NCBI RefSeq assembly: GCF_008693385.1 | Contig: NZ_CP044065.1 | Location: 1,302,001 to 1,366,000, forward strand | Reading direction: 5' to 3' | Origin: Cupriavidus pauculus | Lineage (GTDB): Bacteria > Pseudomonadota > Gammaproteobacteria > Burkholderiales > Burkholderiaceae | Length of the DNA stretch: 64,000 bases | In this document: piece after piece, positions 44,896 through 52,911 of the stretch | How the letters are laid out: every line of letters starts with the position of its first letter | Numbering within the stretch: position 1 is the stretch's first letter | Made by a program: the position numbers and the translations under genes | Notes under the pieces: model-generated | Database searches by the model: none | Seen by the model: the letters and a program-made list of their open reading frames with translations, nothing else | What the model was told of the DNA's origin: nothing

Positions 44896-45177
44896 TTGAA
44901 AGTCGCTCTGCGTAATATCCTTTCGGAGAATGCATGCCTCCATGTCCCGGTCGAAACATTGGCCGATAGCGATAGCTTGTACGACGCTGGCTTGTCCTCC
45001 CTCGGTACGGTCCGTGTCCTGTTAGCGGTTGAAGATGCCTTTGGCATCGAAATACCTGGAGAGTTGATATCGTTCGACTTGTTTCGCTGTATCGATTCGC
45101 TGGAAAGGTCTCTCGCCCCCCTCATGCCGGACGGTAGCCTGGCGGGCGCTGTATCTCATCGTAAGGGACACCAATGA
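44896..45177 (+). CDS. Acyl/peptidyl carrier protein, TTG start
   Basis: 93 residues from TTG 44896, chosen because GGAGG lies 6 bases upstream; a TTG at 44869 would add nine residues. DSDSLYDAGLSSLGTVRVLL contains the phosphopantetheine attachment Ser (S35, followed by Leu), and AVEDAFGIEIPGEL is the recognition helix 3 region. It matches carrier proteins encoded beside adenylation enzymes and hydrolases in Burkholderiales. It lies 79 bases after the adenylation gene and overlaps the hydrolase gene by 4 bases (ATGA). Confidence 0.85.
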   Translation: MKVALRNILSENACLHVPVETLADSDSLYDAGLSSLGTVRVLLAVEDAFGIEIPGELISFDLFRCIDSLERSLAPLMPDGSLAGAVSHRKGHQ

Positions 45178-46964
45178 CTGGCCAGCCTACGATGAGACCG
45201 GTCACCTTTGGTGGCTGTTTTGGGTGGCTGCATCTCCCTGCGGGCGGCCGGGCTGCCACGGGCCTGGTATTGTGCAACCCGTTCGGCAATGAGGCGCTAT
45301 GTGTGCACCGCGGATGGCGCGACTTCGCGGAATCGGTAACGGTAGCCTGTGGCATGCCCGTCTTGCGCTTCGATTATCCGGGGACGGGCGACTCCGAGGG
45401 CGACGAGGAGGACCCGGAACGCTTTCGCGCATGGGTTGACAGCATCATCGCCGCGGCGGAATACCTGCGGACCGCTACCGGTGTCACACGGCTCGCGCTC
45501 TGCGGCTTACGTCTGGGTGCGACGTTAGCAGCAGTGGCCGCCGAGCAGCTTGCCAATGTCGACAGCGTGATATTGATGGCGCCGATCATCTCTGGCAAGC
45601 GCTACATCCGGGAACTGCGCATGCAGGATCTAAGCTGCGTCAAGGCCCTCGCTGGCCAGGATGCAAAGCAGTCGCCGGAGGAAGCGCCGGGAGTGGGCGC
45701 GCTAGGATTCCGCATGTATGCCGACACGCTGGATCAACTCGCTTCCATCGACCTCACAGAGCGCCAGCGGCGTCCCGCGCCCCGCGTGCTCTTGCACGAT
45801 ATCGGCGTTAGCGAGTCGTTGAACAAGCTCGCTCAGTACTACCGTGGCCACGGTGCGAGCGCAGATCTGCAGATCTTTCCAGAGTACGATAAATTCCTCT
45901 TGCCCGACCCGACATTTTGCGTGCCGCCGCGACTGGCCTTCGATAGCGTGCTCGAGTGGCTCGGCGCTCAGTGCGGCACGACAGCGGCGCCTTCCGTCGA
46001 AATTCTGCAGCCGCCGGCGGATACAAGGATCGACTTCGCGGCGGGTCATGAAATACCTGTCGTGTTCGGAAACGGACGCTATGTCGGTGTCATTTGCAAG
46101 CCCCGCAATCCAAACGAGCATGCCCCAGCTGTATTGATCATGAACACAGCGGGCGTTCATCGCGTTGGCTGCGCAAGGCATTCCGTGTTGATGGCTCGGA
46201 GGCTTGCGGCACAGGGAATCACCTCTTTACGCATGGACGTGGGCGGCGTTGGGGACAGCGTGAATCACGACGGTGCGCCGACCATCGAGGCTGTATATGC
46301 CCGTCATGCTGTCGCAGACGCGATAGCAGGAGTGGAATGGCTGATCGCGGCTCGACATCCGGAGATTGTCATGTTCGGCGTCTGCGCGGGCGCATACGTC
46401 AGCGTTCATACGACGCTAAAGCATCCAAATGTGGTGGGCTGCATGTCTATCAACCTGCCGTTCTTCTTTTGGGGGGCACCCACGACGAAGGCGCGTGCCC
46501 CCAGTCAGGTGTATATGCGGTCCGTCCGGAATCCCCGTAAATGGCTTCTATTGTTGACTGGCCGATCGGATCTGCGCAGGATCGCAGTAAGCCTGATACG
46601 TCGCTGGTACGAGCGCTCTGCTGTCCGCCGACTCCTCGCGGACCTCGAGCGGAGGGACGTACGGACTTCACTGGTGTACGGTCCGCTAGATGCGGGGCTC
46701 GACGAACTCCCAAAGGCTGGTTATCTCGGAACGTACAAGAACGTCACGATGACCGTACTGGAGCAGTTGGACCACTCACTATATTCAAGAACCGCACGCG
46801 ACGTCGTATCAAATTATGTCGAGGCGTTCTTGCATGAGAGGACTTTCCCGGTTGGCCGAGCCAACGTCCCAGACCACCAAAGCGCGCGCACGGCCTCTCT
46901 CAACGAGAGGGCCGGCTGGCGGCCCACAAGCGCGACTGGCGCCCATATGGCAAGGCCCGACTGA
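45174..46964 (+). CDS. Tandem alpha/beta-hydrolase protein
   Basis: 596 residues with two alpha/beta-hydrolase modules. Module 1 (about 10-265) has LRFDYPGTGDSEGD and, at the nucleophile elbow, CGLRLGAT with Arg where Ser is expected. Module 2 (about 275-555) has LRMDVGGVGDS and FGVCAGAYVS with Cys at the elbow, plus GPLDAG and LDHSLYS for the acid and His. The pair resembles the two hydrolases that accompany acyl ligase and carrier protein in exosortase-associated exopolysaccharide clusters, here fused. The last about 40 residues lie in DNA next to a transposase remnant and may not be original. Start coupled to the carrier gene. Confidence 0.75.
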   Translation: MTGQPTMRPVTFGGCFGWLHLPAGGRAATGLVLCNPFGNEALCVHRGWRDFAESVTVACGMPVLRFDYPGTGDSEGDEEDPERFRAWVDSIIAAAEYLRTATGVTRLALCGLRLGATLAAVAAEQLANVDSVILMAPIISGKRYIRELRMQDLSCVKALAGQDAKQSPEEAPGVGALGFRMYADTLDQLASIDLTERQRRPAPRVLLHDIGVSESLNKLAQYYRGHGASADLQIFPEYDKFLLPDPTFCVPPRLAFDSVLEWLGAQCGTTAAPSVEILQPPADTRIDFAAGHEIPVVFGNGRYVGVICKPRNPNEHAPAVLIMNTAGVHRVGCARHSVLMARRLAAQGITSLRMDVGGVGDSVNHDGAPTIEAVYARHAVADAIAGVEWLIAARHPEIVMFGVCAGAYVSVHTTLKHPNVVGCMSINLPFFFWGAPTTKARAPSQVYMRSVRNPRKWLLLLTGRSDLRRIAVSLIRRWYERSAVRRLLADLERRDVRTSLVYGPLDAGLDELPKAGYLGTYKNVTMTVLEQLDHSLYSRTARDVVSNYVEAFLHERTFPVGRANVPDHQSARTASLNERAGWRPTSATGAHMARPD

Positions 46965-47363
46965 GCGTGCGCCGGCGGCGACGCAACGCGTTGCTGCGGT
47001 CGAGCGCAAGCGGTGGCCGGTTCCAACGGGCCCGACCCAGCTGCGAGCTGTGCTCTCCTGCATCGACCAACCAATATGGCGAGAGTTATGGTCCAGCACT
47101 GCCGCGGCGTGCAACCAGCCTTCGGCGGTCCAGATGTAGGTGAAGTCAGCCCACAGTTCCGATTTGGCGCGTCGGCCCGGCGAGGTTCCCGTGTCGATGA
47201 AACGCCATAACATCCACCACGTCGGGACGCGGCGTCATGCAAGGGGCAGCTGAAGTGATTGCTACTCCATACAAATGTGCTTAGAGCCTATCTTTTTTGT
47301 GCTGCCGGGCATCGCGACTCGGAAGCGATTGAATCCGACTTGCCGGAAGGGCCCATTGAAGCC
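46965..47363. other. IS-derived spacer between hydrolase and H-NS-like gene
   Basis: No intact gene. It contains the IS3-family fragment at 47052-47213. An in-frame upstream extension of the H-NS-like gene reaches TTG 47259, but the added residues show no family similarity. Confidence 0.45.
47052..47213 (-). mobile_element. IS3-family OrfB (DDE transposase) remnant
   Basis: Minus-strand translation reads ELWADFTYIWTAEGWLHAAA followed by VLDHNSRHIGWSMQES, the segment around the first catalytic Asp of IS3-family OrfB (known form: W-x-DFTYI-T-x-EGWLY-x-AVLDLFSR). Upstream and downstream parts, including the second Asp and Glu, are not found. A fragment of about 50 residues survives next to the end of the hydrolase gene. 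Confidence 0.75.
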
Positions 47364-48041
47364 ATGCGCTTCGAAGCGACTACTGAAGCTGTGGCCGAAG
47401 CTCCGGTTGAAGTCGTGGCCATTGACGAACCGAGGGAAACTTCCGCCCCGGACGAATTGACCGAACCGGCTGCCCTGCTTGCGCCGCGTTACGCGCAAGC
47501 TTCGGAAGCTACGCCTGAAGAGACGCGGGCCCCGAAGCGCAATCGGAAGCCGAAAACCGTTGCCGATGTTGCTGCCGCGGAAGCCACGACTCAAGAGACG
47601 CCAATCAGGAAGGGCAGGCCGAAGCAGATAACGCTGCATGGAGCGGAGGCGGCCCCGGAAGCGCGAACTCAGAATACGCAAACTCGTAAGACGCGACAGA
47701 AGCAAAAAGTGCCTACTGCAACCCAAAGCCTGACCAGATCCACACTGCTCGCGCAACTCGCATCTGTCAATGCCCAGCTTGAGCGGTTGCGTCCCACGGA
47801 AGTGCCAAAGATCGTGGAGGGGATTCAGCAATTAATGCAGGAGTATGAACTGAGCATTGAGGACATTGCGGGCAAGCCCAGTGATGAGCCCGCTGGCCGC
47901 GCTGTTCCAACCAAGACGAAGGCCGCGCCGCGTCCCAAGTACCGCGACCCCAAGACGGGCCAGACCTGGTCGGGCCGCGGTAGGGCTCCCGCGTGGATTG
48001 GCAAGAAGCCCGAGCGTTTCCTAATCGATCGTTTGTACTGA
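47364..48041 (+). CDS. H-NS-family nucleoid protein
   Basis: 225 residues if started at ATG 47364; TTG 47259 is an alternative. The C-terminus PKYRDPKTGQTWSGRGRAPAW is the H-NS DNA-binding domain with its GRGRAP AT-hook-like core. A central segment (about 130-185) with LLAQLASVNAQLERL is the oligomerisation coiled coil. The N-terminal 120 residues are an unusual Glu/Ala/Thr- then Lys/Arg-rich extension not seen in standard 90-135-residue H-NS proteins. Encoded within an island, it may silence the foreign genes around it. Confidence 0.85.
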   Translation: MRFEATTEAVAEAPVEVVAIDEPRETSAPDELTEPAALLAPRYAQASEATPEETRAPKRNRKPKTVADVAAAEATTQETPIRKGRPKQITLHGAEAAPEARTQNTQTRKTRQKQKVPTATQSLTRSTLLAQLASVNAQLERLRPTEVPKIVEGIQQLMQEYELSIEDIAGKPSDEPAGRAVPTKTKAAPRPKYRDPKTGQTWSGRGRAPAWIGKKPERFLIDRLY

Positions 48042-48485
48042 ACGACAGGTTGGCGGGCGCAGCCGGTCTGCCCCCTTGCTTGCGAACTTGGGCGGAGCAG
48101 GCAGCGAGCCGGCGGCCGCATGCGTGCCAGGCGGCACCCGCATCGGGGTGCACAGCGGCCATCGATACCGGGATCCGCAACCGCCCTGCTATGCCTGGAA
48201 GGCGTGCGCCCGATGCCAGGCCAGATATGGGCGAATGTCGCGGTGCTCCCCGCTTGTCAGCCGCATATGTGGCGTGACATTGAGCTGCACGAGGTCTCCG
48301 GGGGCGCAGCGACGAGCTCCGCAAGATCCGGAACTCGTTGTCGAAATTGATCAACCCTTTGCGGTTGACGACATCCCTAAGGCTTCTACGGTCAGAAAGC
48401 ACTCTGAGCGGGAGTTCAGGCGAGCAATGGCCTCATCGATTTAACGGTGCGACCGTATCCGGGGATACGGCGAAAATCCAATCGG
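48042..48485. other. Intergenic region at the right side of the island
   Basis: 444 bases with no recognised gene. It ends in a perfect 8-bp hairpin (48453-48470, CCGTATCC-GG-GGATACGG) 15 bases beyond the IorB stop on the minus strand. The right boundary of the island probably lies here, but I found no direct repeat of the left junction. Confidence 0.4.
48453..48470 (-). terminator. Hairpin after the molybdenum hydroxylase operon
   Basis: CCGTATCC and GGATACGG are perfect inverted repeats with a 2-base centre, located just past the minus-strand stop at 48486. No T-run follows, so termination is uncertain. Confidence 0.4.
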
Positions 48486-50768
48486 CTAAGACCCGATCAA
48501 CTTGCTGCGCAGGCTTTCGCCCGCCAACGGCATATCGCGAAGCCGAAGTTTCGTGGCATCGAAGATGGCATTGCCAAGCGCACCCGCCGTGGGCCCCATG
48601 GGCGCTTCTGCGACGCCCAGAAACGGCGACCCCGGACGGTCAATAAGGTGAACGTTGACTTGGGTCGGCACGGAGGAGAACCGCATGATCGGATACGTCC
48701 CCCAATCGAAACTGCGTAACCCATTGGCGTCGAACTTCAGTTGTTCATAGAGAGTCCAGCTTGCCGACTGAAGGATGCCGCCTTCGATTTGATTGCGGAC
48801 CCCATCAGGATTGACGATCTGCCCGCAATCAACAGCGGCTTCTGCATGAACGAGTCGGACCTTTCCAGTGTCCTTCTCAATCGCGACCTCCAGCGCAATC
48901 GCCATATAAGCCATGATGTTCTTGTACTTTCCGAACGCGAAGCCGTAACCGTGACCAGGTTTGCGTTTTCGATCGCTCCAGTCGAACTTGCTGGCGGCAA
49001 GACGGATGACATCGACAGCTCGCGGGTCGTCCATATGTTTTAGCCGGAACGCTACCGGGTCTTGACCGGCCGCCACGGCAAGCTCATCCATGAAGGTCTC
49101 GATCGTGAAGACGTTCATGTGAGCCCCCAGCGACCGCATCGCGGAAGTCCGAAGCGGCATGGTGGGCGAGAAGTTGTTCACGATATGGCGCTTCGGCAGG
49201 CGGTACAGCGGGATGGCGTTCCGATCGCCGCCGCCCTCTGGCTGCGTCATCGGCACAGACGGCGCAGGCTTGAAAGGCTTCGCGAGCAGCGTGGCCGGCA
49301 ATAGTCGCCCCGCATTGACGACCCGTTCATTATGAGAGCTGCTCCACAGCGCATAGTCCCAGTTCACGATCGTCCCGTCCGCCGACAGCGATGCCTGGAC
49401 TTCGGTGACCATTGCCGGTGTGTAGTGATCCCAAACGTGCTCCTGATCGCGCATCCACTGAACGCGCACGGGTCGGCCGGGAAGCGCTCGGGCAATCCAC
49501 GCGGCATGGGCGGCGGAATCATCGGCGCCGTTGTGTCCATAGCATCCGGATCCGACGACATGGATGCAGCGGATTTTCTCCTTGTCCATCGAGAGCATTT
49601 CCGCCAGGCCATCGCGAAGGGGATACACCCCCTGAGAATGCGTCCAGACGGTCAGCGTGCCGTTGTCGAGATGAGCCACGGCCGCGGACGGACCGATCGA
49701 TCCATGCATCAGGTATGGCTTGGTGTAGGTCGCCGAAAGCGTCTTCACCGCTTGGGGCATCGCCGCACTGTTGTCCGCGATCACGATGCGCTCGGTGGCA
49801 ATTCCCTTGAGCTGCGCGTGTACGTCCTGGGGGCGTGGCAGGCTACGGCCCTTACCCCATTGGCATCCGGCAGACAGCACACGCTGCGCCTGTACGGACT
49901 GCCACTCATGCTGCGCGACAACGGCTAGCAGGTTGCCGTCGCGTAGCACGGCTACAACGCCTGGCATGGCGCGCACCTTCGTTTCGCCGACGGCTAGCAA
50001 TGGCGCGCCGTAGACGGGAGGGAGAACCACTCGGGCGTGCACCATGCCTGGGAACCTGAGGTCCTGCACATAGCTCGCCCCACCGGTCACCTTTGCCGGA
50101 ATATCGGTGCGCGGCATCGACTTGCCGATTACTGTGAACGATCCGGGTTCACGCAACGGCGAGGCAACTTTGGCGGTGACATGGAGGTTGACCGTCGGCA
50201 GAAGGTCGGCAAAGCTCACGGAGCGGCCATCCCGCGCGGTGATCCGGGCGTCGGCCACCGTCAGCGTGGAGACATCCACTCGAAACTTTCTGGCCGCTGC
50301 GTCGCTCAGCAACCCACGTACCTGTGCGGCGGCATTGAGCAATGCGCTCCCGCTGTCCGCCATCGTATGGCTGCCGGCTGTCAGTCCTTCATCCGGCGAT
50401 CGCGCGGTATCTGCCGTGAGGAAGGTGATCAGATGGGGGGCGATCTGTAACTCTTCGGCGGCTACCTGATGCAACGCGGTCCGTACACCGGTGCCGAGTT
50501 CGACCTTGCCCGTGTAGACCGTGACGTGATTGTCGGGCGAGACCTTGATCCAGGCGTCGAGGAAAGGGTTGGTCTTGAGGCTACCCGCCAGCCGTTCCGT
50601 CTTTGTCCCGACCCGGACCGCCGCGCCCTCATCGGCAAGAACCAGCTCCGCCAGAGCATTGCTCGCGGGCAACAAGGAAAAGCCCACTACCAGCGAGCCG
50701 GACATCATCAAGGCGCGGCGCTTCGGGCTCTCGACATGATCCTCGTTCTGATCGTCGTGGTGGGTCAT
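48486..50768 (-). CDS. iorB: Molybdopterin-binding aldehyde/isoquinoline oxidoreductase, large subunit
   Basis: 760 residues from ATG 50768, overlapping the iron-sulfur subunit gene by 4 bases. Residues about 16-42 (KRRALMMSGSLVVGFSLLPA) form a twin-arginine signal, so the complex is periplasmic. KVELGTGVRTALHQVAAEEL, GSGCYGHNGADD, RSLGAHMNVFTIETFMDELA and GVAEAPMGPTAGALGNAI are hallmark blocks of the IorB/CoxL-type molybdenum hydroxylases, the last holding the catalytic Glu region. With a three-haem cytochrome as third subunit it would oxidise an aldehyde or N-heterocycle and pass electrons to the respiratory chain. The symbol follows isoquinoline oxidoreductase; the substrate here is unknown. 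Confidence 0.88.
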   Translation of the reverse strand: MTHHDDQNEDHVESPKRRALMMSGSLVVGFSLLPASNALAELVLADEGAAVRVGTKTERLAGSLKTNPFLDAWIKVSPDNHVTVYTGKVELGTGVRTALHQVAAEELQIAPHLITFLTADTARSPDEGLTAGSHTMADSGSALLNAAAQVRGLLSDAAARKFRVDVSTLTVADARITARDGRSVSFADLLPTVNLHVTAKVASPLREPGSFTVIGKSMPRTDIPAKVTGGASYVQDLRFPGMVHARVVLPPVYGAPLLAVGETKVRAMPGVVAVLRDGNLLAVVAQHEWQSVQAQRVLSAGCQWGKGRSLPRPQDVHAQLKGIATERIVIADNSAAMPQAVKTLSATYTKPYLMHGSIGPSAAVAHLDNGTLTVWTHSQGVYPLRDGLAEMLSMDKEKIRCIHVVGSGCYGHNGADDSAAHAAWIARALPGRPVRVQWMRDQEHVWDHYTPAMVTEVQASLSADGTIVNWDYALWSSSHNERVVNAGRLLPATLLAKPFKPAPSVPMTQPEGGGDRNAIPLYRLPKRHIVNNFSPTMPLRTSAMRSLGAHMNVFTIETFMDELAVAAGQDPVAFRLKHMDDPRAVDVIRLAASKFDWSDRKRKPGHGYGFAFGKYKNIMAYMAIALEVAIEKDTGKVRLVHAEAAVDCGQIVNPDGVRNQIEGGILQSASWTLYEQLKFDANGLRSFDWGTYPIMRFSSVPTQVNVHLIDRPGSPFLGVAEAPMGPTAGALGNAIFDATKLRLRDMPLAGESLRSKLIGS

Positions 50769-51253
50769 TGCTTGCTCTCCGGCTTCGACCGTGTTGTCTC
50801 GGGGGCGAGGCTTGCGGCACGGATCGCCGCCAGGATCCGCATATGTGTGCCGCACCGGCACAGGTTGGGTTCCATGTGCTGGAGGATCTCTGCGTCGGTC
50901 GGGCGCGGATTGCTTTCGAGCAGGGATTGGGCACGCATGATCATCCCTGCAATGCAATAGCCGCACTGCGCTGCCTGGTGGTCGATGAATGCCTGCTGGA
51001 GCCGCCCAGGCTTGTCGGCGGTGCCAAGGCTTTCGACGGTCCTGATAGCGCCATCGCCGACTGCAGCGACTGGCGTGAGGCATGAGAAAGTCGGCTTGTT
51101 GTCGACGATTACCGTGCATGCGCCGCACTGGCCCATGCCGCATCCGAACTTGGCGCCATTGAGGCCGAGGTGGTCGCGGAGGGCATATAGCAGAGGCGTC
51201 GCAGGATCGATCTCGAGGGCGTGCCTGGTGCCATTGATTGTGAGGTGGATCAT
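50765..51253 (-). CDS. iorA: Two-[2Fe-2S] small subunit of the molybdenum hydroxylase
   Basis: 162 residues. The N-terminal plant-type cluster is bound by C38, C43, C46 and C58 (KFGCGMGQCGACTV and SCLTP). The C-terminal cluster is bound by the cysteines of AAQCGYCIAGM and NLCRCGTH. It transfers electrons from the molybdenum centre to the cytochrome subunit. ATGA overlaps on both sides couple it to iorB and the cytochrome gene. Confidence 0.94.
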   Translation of the reverse strand: MIHLTINGTRHALEIDPATPLLYALRDHLGLNGAKFGCGMGQCGACTVIVDNKPTFSCLTPVAAVGDGAIRTVESLGTADKPGRLQQAFIDHQAAQCGYCIAGMIMRAQSLLESNPRPTDAEILQHMEPNLCRCGTHMRILAAIRAASLAPETTRSKPESKQ

Positions 51254-52539
51254 CGCGATTGGTCTCCCTTCCGAATGTCGGCCGCGGTCTGCACGACATC
51301 CTTCCAGGGCGGCTGGTCGGTATAGGTCGCGCGTAGATAGTTAGCGATGTCGGCTATCTGGCGATCATTCAGCATGTGTTTGAACGGCGGCATGTAGTGC
51401 ACCTCCCGCTCTCCTTGCCATTGCACGCCTTCCAACATCATTTGCACGGTATTGCGCGGCGTGGCCGCATTGACCGTGGTGCTTGTCGCGAGGCTCGGCC
51501 GTTGACCAAGGCTTTGCATGGGCGAGTTCTCACCGTGACACGCCGCGCATGCGGCCGAGAACAGGACCGCGCCTCGCTGGATGGAGGTCTTGTCCGCACC
51601 GGCATGATCGGGCGGCATAACGTCGCGGGTGCGCGGCTTCTGTAGCGATAGAAGATAGGTAGCGATGGCGTCCACATCCTCCTCGGGCACGGTGGCCAAC
51701 TCTTGCGTGACCGGCAGCATCGGGCCAGCGGCGGCGCTGTGCTGCGATGACATGCCGGTACGCAGGTACGCGATCAACTGCGATTTCGTCCACGGGTGCG
51801 GCGACGAGGTGAGGGTGTTGAGCGAGGGTGCTTCCCAACCGTCCACCACGCCGCCATCGAACGCCTTCCCCCACTGTTCGCCGCCAATCGGGTTGAGAGG
51901 GGTGTGACATGCTGCGCAGTGGCCAAGCCCGTTCACCAGTTCGCGTCCGCGGTTCCATTTGTCATCGCGAGACGCATCCGTGGGTTCCGGGCCTTCTCGC
52001 AGGAACAGGACGTTCCAGAAAGCGACGAGCGGCCGGAAATTGAGGGGGAAGATGAGGGCGTTGTCGGGCGCCTTGCTAACGACCGGGTCGCGTTGCATCA
52101 GAAACGCATACGCGGCGGCGATGTCGCCGTCCGACATCCGCGTGTAATGTATGTACGGAAATGCGGGATAGAGCTGATGGCCGTCCCTCGAGATGCCACG
52201 GCGCATGGCGCGGGTGAAAGCCTCGAGCGACCATGACCCAATGCCCGTCTCCGCGTCCGGCGTAATGTTGGTCGTGTAGATGGTGCCGAACGGGGTAGCA
52301 AGCGGCAGGCCACCCGCGTAGGGCTTGCCGCCCGGTGCCGTGTGGCAGACCGCGCAATCACCGAGCGCCGCGACTCGCGAGCCATGCAGGACCAGTTGTC
52401 GGTCGAATGAGGAGGGCACGGGAGGGGCCGTCGGAGCCATCGCTTTTTCCCACGTCAGATAGATCGAGACGGCGACGGCAACGATCGCCGCGGCCGCCGC
52501 GAAGGTCAGTAGTGGGAAGAACCGATGTCGGGCTTTCAT
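51250..52539 (-). CDS. Three-haem cytochrome c subunit
   Basis: 429 residues from ATG 52539. A single N-terminal helix (about 9-28) anchors or exports it. Three CxxCH haem motifs are seen: CAVCH (62-66), CAACH in GLGHCAACHTPLNP, and CAACH in FSAACAACHGENS. The layout matches the cytochrome subunits of membrane-bound alcohol and aldehyde dehydrogenases. It is the first gene of the operon cytochrome-iorA-iorB, which is translationally coupled throughout. Confidence 0.93.
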   Translation of the reverse strand: MKARHRFFPLLTFAAAAAIVAVAVSIYLTWEKAMAPTAPPVPSSFDRQLVLHGSRVAALGDCAVCHTAPGGKPYAGGLPLATPFGTIYTTNITPDAETGIGSWSLEAFTRAMRRGISRDGHQLYPAFPYIHYTRMSDGDIAAAYAFLMQRDPVVSKAPDNALIFPLNFRPLVAFWNVLFLREGPEPTDASRDDKWNRGRELVNGLGHCAACHTPLNPIGGEQWGKAFDGGVVDGWEAPSLNTLTSSPHPWTKSQLIAYLRTGMSSQHSAAAGPMLPVTQELATVPEEDVDAIATYLLSLQKPRTRDVMPPDHAGADKTSIQRGAVLFSAACAACHGENSPMQSLGQRPSLATSTTVNAATPRNTVQMMLEGVQWQGEREVHYMPPFKHMLNDRQIADIANYLRATYTDQPPWKDVVQTAADIRKGDQSR

Positions 52540-52911
52540 CGTTGTAGGGGTCCCGTTAAGTTTAGGAATGGCTCCTGCAATGCTAGGGATGCGGGTCGGT
52601 GGCGACAATGGACTGGTGGGTTCTATTCATTAACACCAAGGTCTAGATCCATTGAGACTTGATGTCCAGCGTGGCGCTCCTTCGAAGAGGCGCTGAATTG
52701 AACCGACGAAGCGAAGGGACCGACGACGCGAAGCAATCCAGGTGTGCGTCAATGTACGAGACGCATCGGCGCAGCACTATCATCTGGCGACGCAACACAG
52801 TTTTCGGCGCCGCGCAATGCACGATGCCGATTCCTGTGGGTCATCAACGTTGCGCTCCACGAGCCCGTCACGCATCCGCCTGCATGCGTGTCGAGCGGGA
52901 TTGCGCCGGCG
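52540..52911. other. Intergenic region upstream of the molybdenum hydroxylase operon
   Basis: 372 bases with no recognised gene; it should hold the operon promoter. The GlxA-type regulator gene ends at 52912 on the same strand and is the nearest candidate controller. Confidence 0.35.

Noticed and set aside
36157..48485. Search by eye for an integrase, tRNA attachment site or flanking direct repeats
   Set aside because: None could be supported; island boundaries are therefore given only from the truncated gene on the left and the return of catabolic operons on the right.
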